A stretch of 64,000 bases of DNA from Hirsutella rhossiliensis (lineage: Eukaryota; Ascomycota; Sordariomycetes; Hypocreales; Ophiocordycipitaceae). Made by a program: the position numbers and the translations under genes. Of this stretch, positions 58,591 through 64,000 are shown piece after piece (the stretch's first letter is position 1; the number at the start of each line of letters is the position of its first letter). The stretch is taken from NCBI RefSeq assembly GCF_020360975.1, contig NW_025408671.1, positions 1,922,001-1,986,000 on the forward strand, written 5' to 3'. Below the pieces are notes generated by a model. It did not search any database. It had not been told where the DNA came from and saw only the letters and a list, made by a program, of their open reading frames with translations.

Positions 58591-60485
58591 TCCTCGCCGC
58601 CCTCCTTTATAAGCCCCTTTACCCTTATTCTCGCGAGTATTACTAACTCCTTATACTAGTATAAGCGCGCTATAGCCTAGGGCGCTACCTATAATTCCCC
58701 TTATATATAGTATGCCTTATAGTCCCTCCCCTACGCCGACTAGGCTAGCCGCCCTTAGGGCAGCTGCTTCTTATGCGCCTAGGCTAGCCGCGTATATAAG
58801 GTTACGCCGCCCGTCCTTGCCCGTGCTACTATAGCTTAGAGCGCCGCGGAGCCGGGTAAGGACTAGAATAAGGCTAAGCGCGCCTTAACCGCCGCCGCCG
58901 CCGCCTACTATAACTTACGGTTGCTTAAGCGCGCCGCCCTCGTGCCTAAGTACGTAAGCTCCCTTTCCTATACTCTCTACGGCGCTAACTCTCTCTCTCT
59001 TAGGGGTACTATCGCCGCCGCCCTAGCCGCCCCCGCTACCTTTACCGCCGCCGCCGCTATCCCTAACGCCGCCGCCGTCGCCGCTTAGCTAGGTAGCCTA
59101 GAGGGCTAGATCCGCGCCCTTAAGGCCGGGGCCGCGCCTTATACTAAGGAGGAGGAAGAGGAGGAGGACGAGGAGGAGGATAAGGATAACCGTTTAGTAG
59201 TCGAGACCCCGCTAAAGAAGAAGGCCCGCTAGGCCTAGTCTATACGCCCTCGAGCGCGCCTATAAGGGCTAATACGATTTATTTATACTGCCGCTAACCT
59301 AAGTACGCCCTGCTTATTATCTATAGTCGTGGTATCTATAACGTACGCCTATAGCTTATACTAGCGTAGCGACCGCCGCGGGCCTCTACCGCTTCCTTAG
59401 GGGCGGGGTATAGTCTCCCCCGCGTCTTAAGGTACTAGCTACTTTACTACTAAGGGGGTAGCCTCTCTTACTAGGCTATCGTTTTCCTCTATTAGCTTAT
59501 AAAGGGCCTTAAACCTATCTAGGGCTACCGCGCCCTCGAACTTAGAAGCTAGCTCCTACGTTAGGTCCTAGTAGCCACGCTACTTAACGAGGACTTTACG
59601 CCTTTTACCGCGGCCTATATTCTTTTAATAGGCTACCTATAACTCCTTTACTAAGAACTCCTTCTCCCTTTTAACGAGGATAGCGGCTAGTTAGGGATCT
59701 ACTATTTCTTAGCTTAGTAAGGGGTTTATAGTAGCGCGATAAAGGAGGTTAACGTTAATTATACTATAGATACTAAAAGGTAGCCCTTCTAGCTCTATAG
59801 TCTATAGACTTAGTACCCTCTTTACTATATACTTAGTATATAGCTAGTCGAGCTTTTTCTTTAGCCTTATTAACCTATAGTTATAGAGGTCTAGCTAGAC
59901 CTTATCCCTTGCCGTAAACCTATTTATAGGATCCCGCGACTTATTAGCCTACCGCTCTTAGTCCTAGGCGGTAGACGCTATTAAGGATTAGTAGAACTCC
60001 GAAACTTATTATAGCTTCTATATAAAGGCGGACGCCCTACCCTCTAAGAAGCTAGCTAGGTAGCGCTCTATGCCTATATCTATAGTAATAGGCTACGCTA
60101 ATAGCGGTTTAAACCTATATAGCGTAAGGAAGGGGGATATACTAATAGATAAGTTCGACCTACTATTAAGCGCTATATAGGCTATAGGAAGCTACTTATC
60201 TTAGTCTACTTAGTTATAGGCTATTACCCCTTAAAAGTAAGCTTAGACTTCTTAGTTAAGGCGTTCGGGCCCCTTATTAGTCTATAGGTAGTAGGCTATA
60301 CTTAGTAACTAGGTAACTTAAAGTAGCTTATAGAGGTACTACTAGAAGCGGCCGGTTTAATTAGTGCCCTTATTACTAGTAATCAAGGCTAGCTACTAGT
60401 AGAAGCGGGCATAGTACTAAAGAAAGCGCTCGGCGTAGGCCTTTACTTTTATAGACGGTATTAGCTTTAGTACTACTTCCTTACT
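58591..60485 (-). mobile_element. Gypsy A fragment #3 (integrase end and ORF-X), GC-rich
   Basis: Homologous to A#2 49,041 to about 51,000, with the integrase and basic end on the minus strand (about 59,560-60,480). It retains higher GC than A#1 and A#2. Both ends are truncated and no LTR is attached. Confidence 0.7.
58700..59260 (+). pseudogene. antisense ORF-X, best preserved copy
   Basis: Plus-strand frame open over long stretches. It has an Ala-rich region with an AYYNLRLLKRAALVPKYV block (about 58,900-58,965), an Ala/Pro-rich central region (59,000-59,090), a short coiled coil (LGSLEGQIRALKAG, about 59,090-59,135), a run of about 20 acidic residues (59,145-59,195) and a basic PLKKKAR motif (about 59,211-59,231) that could act as a nuclear localisation signal. 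Few stops remain. The order is the same as in the two other copies. Function unknown. Confidence 0.6.
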
Positions 60486-60828
60486 ATAAGAATATACCCT
60501 TATATTCCTATTTTACTGTTATAAAGAAATAATAGGTATAGGGAGGCTTTATAGAATAAGCTAGTAAAAAGAGGCTCTATAATATAGTCTAAGGGAATAA
60601 CCCTTAAAAGATAAAGACCTTTACTAGACATCTATACCTTCCTCTAGGAAAAGCGGGTTAGGATAAGCCTATCCTTATAAATAAAAATATGTATAAAATG
60701 TATAAGTTAATTACGAGTAGAACGGATACCCTATTGCCTATTTTAGCCTAGCGGTTCCGAAGATATCCGCGATACGAGAATAGGTAGGGCATAGAACATT
60801 CTAGTTAAATCCACCACTTATACTAGAA
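60486..60828. other. unassigned sequence between Gypsy A fragment and Copia E
   Basis: TA-rich with a few retained CA/TG sites. I find no homology to the other families in the window and no coding frame. Confidence 0.4.
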
Positions 60829-61181
60829 CCTATAGTCTTACGTTAACTATTACGCTATTATTAGACTACCTACTAAGTTAAGAAGATATACTATAGATAG
60901 AGCTTTTTAGGCACTATAGAATATACTAGAAAGCTAACTAATTAGTCTACTAGTAGGCAAGCAATAGTCTATAAAAGACGAAGGATTTCCCTAGGAGTAA
61001 TAAATAAAATAAGTAAGTTCGTATATATCTTTTATAACGCTAGTCTTTTAATATATTATTTAGCCCCTTATATACTCGTTATAAATTCCGGACGAAATCC
61101 TACCCTATACTCCTTCGACCGATCTTTCCGCTTACGTTATCGAACACCCGATTCTACGCTTATTGCTTATACCTTCTTATA
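60829..61181 (+). repeat. Copia E 5' LTR
   Basis: About 353 bp, inverse of the solo LTR at 56,604-56,966. It ends with TTATA and is followed immediately by the primer-binding site. Confidence 0.75.
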
Positions 61182-61195
61182 GGTTATAAGCCCGG
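61182..61195 (+). other. Copia E primer-binding site (half initiator-tRNA type)
   Basis: GGTTATAAGCCCGG directly after the LTR, the same word as in Copia C and, shortened, in Copia F. Confidence 0.6.
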
Positions 61196-61249
61196 CTTCT
61201 CTATAAGTCGGGTAATAACTTTAAAATTCTAATACTAACTATATAACCT

Positions 61250-62050
61250 CGAATTATCTAAAATAGGCTCTAAGGATAAGTTCGAATTTACTAAACTTAA
61301 GGGTAGTTCTAACTATACCTTCTAGGCTATTTAAATATAGGCTCTTTTAGTTAAGGAAAAGCTTTCTACTACTATATAGTAAGAAAATTACTCGAAAATA
61401 AAAGAAGCACTTACTTTGATTTTTCTTTGTATTAAAGATAGTCCTTTAACCTAAATAAAGTATATAACAAATGCTAAAGAGGCGTAGGATAGGTTAAAAA
61501 ACCTATATAACCCTATTTCCTTTACCTCGAATTACCTACTTATAAAGGAGCTTTTTAATACTTTAGTAGGGGATTTCGAATCCCTAGAAGGCTACCTAAA
61601 TAAGGTAAAAGAGGTATTCGAAGAGCTAAAAGCACGGAATATTATAATTCCGGAAGTAGTTATTATAGCTTAGATTTTAAACAGCCTTTTAGGCTCGTTT
61701 TCTAGCTATATAACTAATATAACGTAAGCTCTTCGAAATAACTTAGAAGCTTTTAATCTACAGTCTCTCTCTAGTAGTCTTATAAACGAATTTAAGAGGA
61801 CTAAGTCTCTAGAAAATCCTCCTAAGTAAGCTTTTCTTTACTAAGAAGCCCTAGAAAAAGATAAAAATTATATTATAATGTACTTACTATAAGAAGAAAG
61901 GGTATCTAGTTAAAGATTACTACTATCTTTACCTAGAAAAGGCCCCTAAAGGCTTTTCTAAAAATTTAAAAAATTAAAATAAAGGAATACCTTCTAAGAG
62001 GCCTAGAAAACCTTCTATAAAAGGAAATCCTATTAAATTAGACTCTTACG
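61250..62050 (+). pseudogene. Copia E gag relic
   Basis: Helical gag-like frame (61,330-61,800) with few stops, followed by a zinc knuckle at about 61,880-61,925 in which Cys codons have become Tyr. Relatively mild RIP compared with Copia F. Confidence 0.6.
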
Positions 62051-63770
62051 TCGATAAGAAGACGAAAAAACCCTCTTCTCTATATATATCGGAAGCAGAA
62101 AAAATAGAAATCGATAATTAAACTAACAAAGAACTAGAAATCGATTTTTCTATTCCTCCTCCTACCCCTAGAGGCTATAAAAGCTCCGAAGAAGAAGCAG
62201 AGGTATATATCTTATTAAATATCCTTAAAAAAGCCGTATTTAATAATAGGTAAATAGGACCTTTAAATTCCTCTTAAATTAAAGACCTTATATATAAGGT
62301 AAAAGAGAAGGAAATCCCTTATAAAACCTTAGATAATAGAAATTTCTATAATTTTATATATAATACTAGTGCTACTAAGTATATAGTATTAGAAAAGAAA
62401 TTCCTTATTAATTTTCGAACTATCTCTACTAAGGTTAATTAGGGAAAGGCATCCTATATAATTATTAAAGGCTATAGAGATCTTCTTTTTAGATTTCTAA
62501 AAAATAAAAAGCTATTTATCTTAAGAAACTGCCTTTTTATACCCGAAATAAGGGTAAATATTATAAGCTAATTATATTTTAAAAATACTTATGCCTTTAT
62601 TAATAGCAAGGAAATTTTCCTACTAGATAACTAGGCTAATATTATATCTAAAGGAAAATAGTAAGATAACCTTTATATCTTCTCTTTAAAAATTCCTTTC
62701 TTAAAGAAGAAGATATTCCTATATAATATTAATAATATAAGGAATAATATAAAGAACCTTAACTTTTATTTATAGTATTTAAGGCTAGGATATATAAGTC
62801 TTAAAGCCTTACTAGAAACCTTTAAAAGATATAATAAAGATATAACTATCCTTAAGAAGGATATTATAAAAATTAAAGAATACGAGGCTTATATTAAAGT
62901 AAAGGCAACTAATAAGAGGAATAAATCCCTATCTAATAAGGTATATAATTACCTTAATAGAGTTGCTAGTAATATTTAGGGACCTATAAAGACCCCTACT
63001 TATAATAAATATACCTCCTTTATATCCTTTTTAGATATAAGGATAAGATATTTAGAAATATCTTTAATAAATTCTAAGGCGGAAGCCCTAGATAAATTCT
63101 TAGAATATAAAGCCTTAGTTAAAAATAACCGGGATAATATTACTATAAAGGAAGTCTTTTCGGATAACGTAAAAGAATTCCTATATAAAATAAAACCCTA
63201 CTGCTTAAGAAAGGGAATTAAATATTATACTAGCCCTCCTAGGACTCCCAAATTAAACGGAGTAATAAAGAGGATTAATAGGACTATTTTAAATAAAGTC
63301 CGAGCTATTTTATTTACGGTAAAACTGCTTAAATATCTATAGGGAGAAGCTGTTCTAATAGTAGCCTATTTATATAATAAGACCCCTTACTTATAAATAG
63401 GCTTCTAAACTCTTATAGAGAAAAAGGAAAATTAATCTCTAGCCTTAAAAGACTTAGAGAAAATTAAGACCTTCGGAAGTACTATTTATTATAAAAATAT
63501 AGACCCCTTAGATAAGCTAGAGATAAGAGCTTATAAGGGTATTATTATAGGCTATACTAAAAATGCTTATAAAATATATAACATTTCGAAAAGAAAGGTA
63601 ATAATTTCTAGAGATATTATTATCCTAGAAAATAAATTTATAGAAAATTAAAAGGAAGAAGACCTTAAGGATTTTAACTTTAATACCTTACCTTCTATAA
63701 ATAAGGTCCCGGATAATTATTTATAAAGGGAACCTATATATAAAGAAGGCAATAACTCTTCTTTAAAAGA
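62050..63770 (+). pseudogene. Copia E protease and integrase relic
   Basis: Protease-like region (about 62,250-62,650), then integrase (62,850-63,400): zinc-binding part, a core with a FLDIR-like Asp box (63,030), the FSDNVKEF block (63,155-63,180) and the PPRTPKLNG..KR motif (63,236-63,270) in which the catalytic Glu is now Lys (GAG to AAG type change). Homologous to Copia C over this region. The reverse transcriptase that should follow is not present in the window. Confidence 0.75.
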
Positions 63771-63778
63771 AGAGGAAA

Positions 63779-63946
63779 ATAACCCTTTTATAGAGAAGGA
63801 AGATAACCCTTTTATAGAGAAGGAAGATAACCCTCTTATAAAGAAGGAAGATAACCCTCCTATAGAGAAGGAAGATAACCCTCCTATAGAGAAGGAAGAT
63901 AACCCTCTTATAGAGAAGGAAGATAACCCTTTTATAAAAAAGGTAA
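63779..63946 (+). repeat. seven tandem 24-bp repeats in the Copia E integrase-RT linker
   Basis: Seven direct copies of a 24-bp unit, in frame with pol, encode an acidic octapeptide repeat (DNPFIEKE-type, with Leu/Pro variants). Units differ by one to three bases. The position is the linker between integrase and reverse transcriptase. Confidence 0.9.
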
Positions 63947-63959
63947 ATAATCCTCTTTT

Positions 63960-64000
63960 TATAAGGAACGGTGTTCCTACTATAAATAAAGTAGCTATAA
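63960..64000 (+). repeat. start of a further Copia C 5' LTR, cut by the window edge
   Basis: The last 41 bp match the beginning of the Copia C LTR in sense direction (the inverse of 40,974-41,014). It interrupts the Copia E pol linker, so another Copia C copy seems to be inserted here. Confidence 0.7.

Noticed and set aside
8830..60800. AT-rich block as a centromere
   Set aside because: RIP-rich blocks can be centromeric in some fungi, but the window shows only transposons at an ordinary gene border and has no evidence such as CENP-A mapping; left open, not claimed.
63779..63946. Tandem repeats that could suggest a CRISPR array
   Set aside because: Contiguous 24-bp units with no spacers, in frame with a Copia pol; eukaryotic context.

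Overview
The window looks like the edge of a gene-containing region in a filamentous ascomycete (Pezizomycotina). The evidence is a gene with a short GT..AG intron, fungal protein families, fungal LTR retrotransposons, and saturating repeat-induced point mutation (RIP). The species cannot be read from the sequence. There are no tRNA, rRNA or CRISPR loci that I can support.

Layout. (1) 1-7,600 has mostly normal composition. It holds a dead beta-lactamase-like gene (1,104 to about 2,900), a roughly 400-bp inverted-repeat element (3,022-3,419), a dead single-TM protein gene (4,117-4,920), and two apparently intact convergent genes: a nucleotidyltransferase-like gene with one intron (5,747-6,476, +) and an unknown 272-aa protein (6,755-7,573, -). 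(2) 7,630-64,000 is a nest of transposons in which CA and TG dinucleotides are almost gone and Gln/Trp codons have become stops. I name the families by letter: Gypsy A, B, D, D'; Copia C, E, F; pogo-type DNA transposons Pogo-1 and Pogo-2; and a PiggyBac relic.

Stratigraphy, read from LTR pairs of equal length and matching target-site duplications (TSDs). Gypsy A#1 sits in Pogo-1 (TSD CTTAT at 8,808 and its complement ATAAG at 15,304). Copia F sits in the 3' part of A#1 (CCTTC at 9,349 and GAAGG at 29,538; two 477-bp LTRs in opposite orientation). Gypsy B sits in A#1 (17,430-25,237). Gypsy A#2 sits in PiggyBac (31,562-55,162, TSD TTATA). Copia C sits in A#2 (32,260-41,014, GTTCC). Gypsy D sits in A#2 (41,183-49,040, CCTAC). 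Pogo-2 sits in Copia C (33,613-36,342, TA). Because both halves of A#1, Copia F and Pogo-1 lie in opposite orientations with complementary TSDs, a segment between about 14.85 kb and about 30.95 kb appears to have been inverted after these insertions.

Pogo-2 is the only element in the nest that escaped RIP: it has normal composition and perfect 101-bp terminal inverted repeats, but its transposase is frameshifted and lacks the segment that should carry the third catalytic Asp. The Gypsy families carry an extra open frame on the antisense strand at their 3' end. In family A it has its own TATA-like promoter and survives in three copies. The Copia families share a primer site that matches the anticodon arm of initiator tRNA-Met. 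55,163-60,828 is a patchwork of PiggyBac, solo LTR, D' and A fragments. 60,829-63,959 is a plus-strand Copia E, cut near the right edge by another Copia C LTR.
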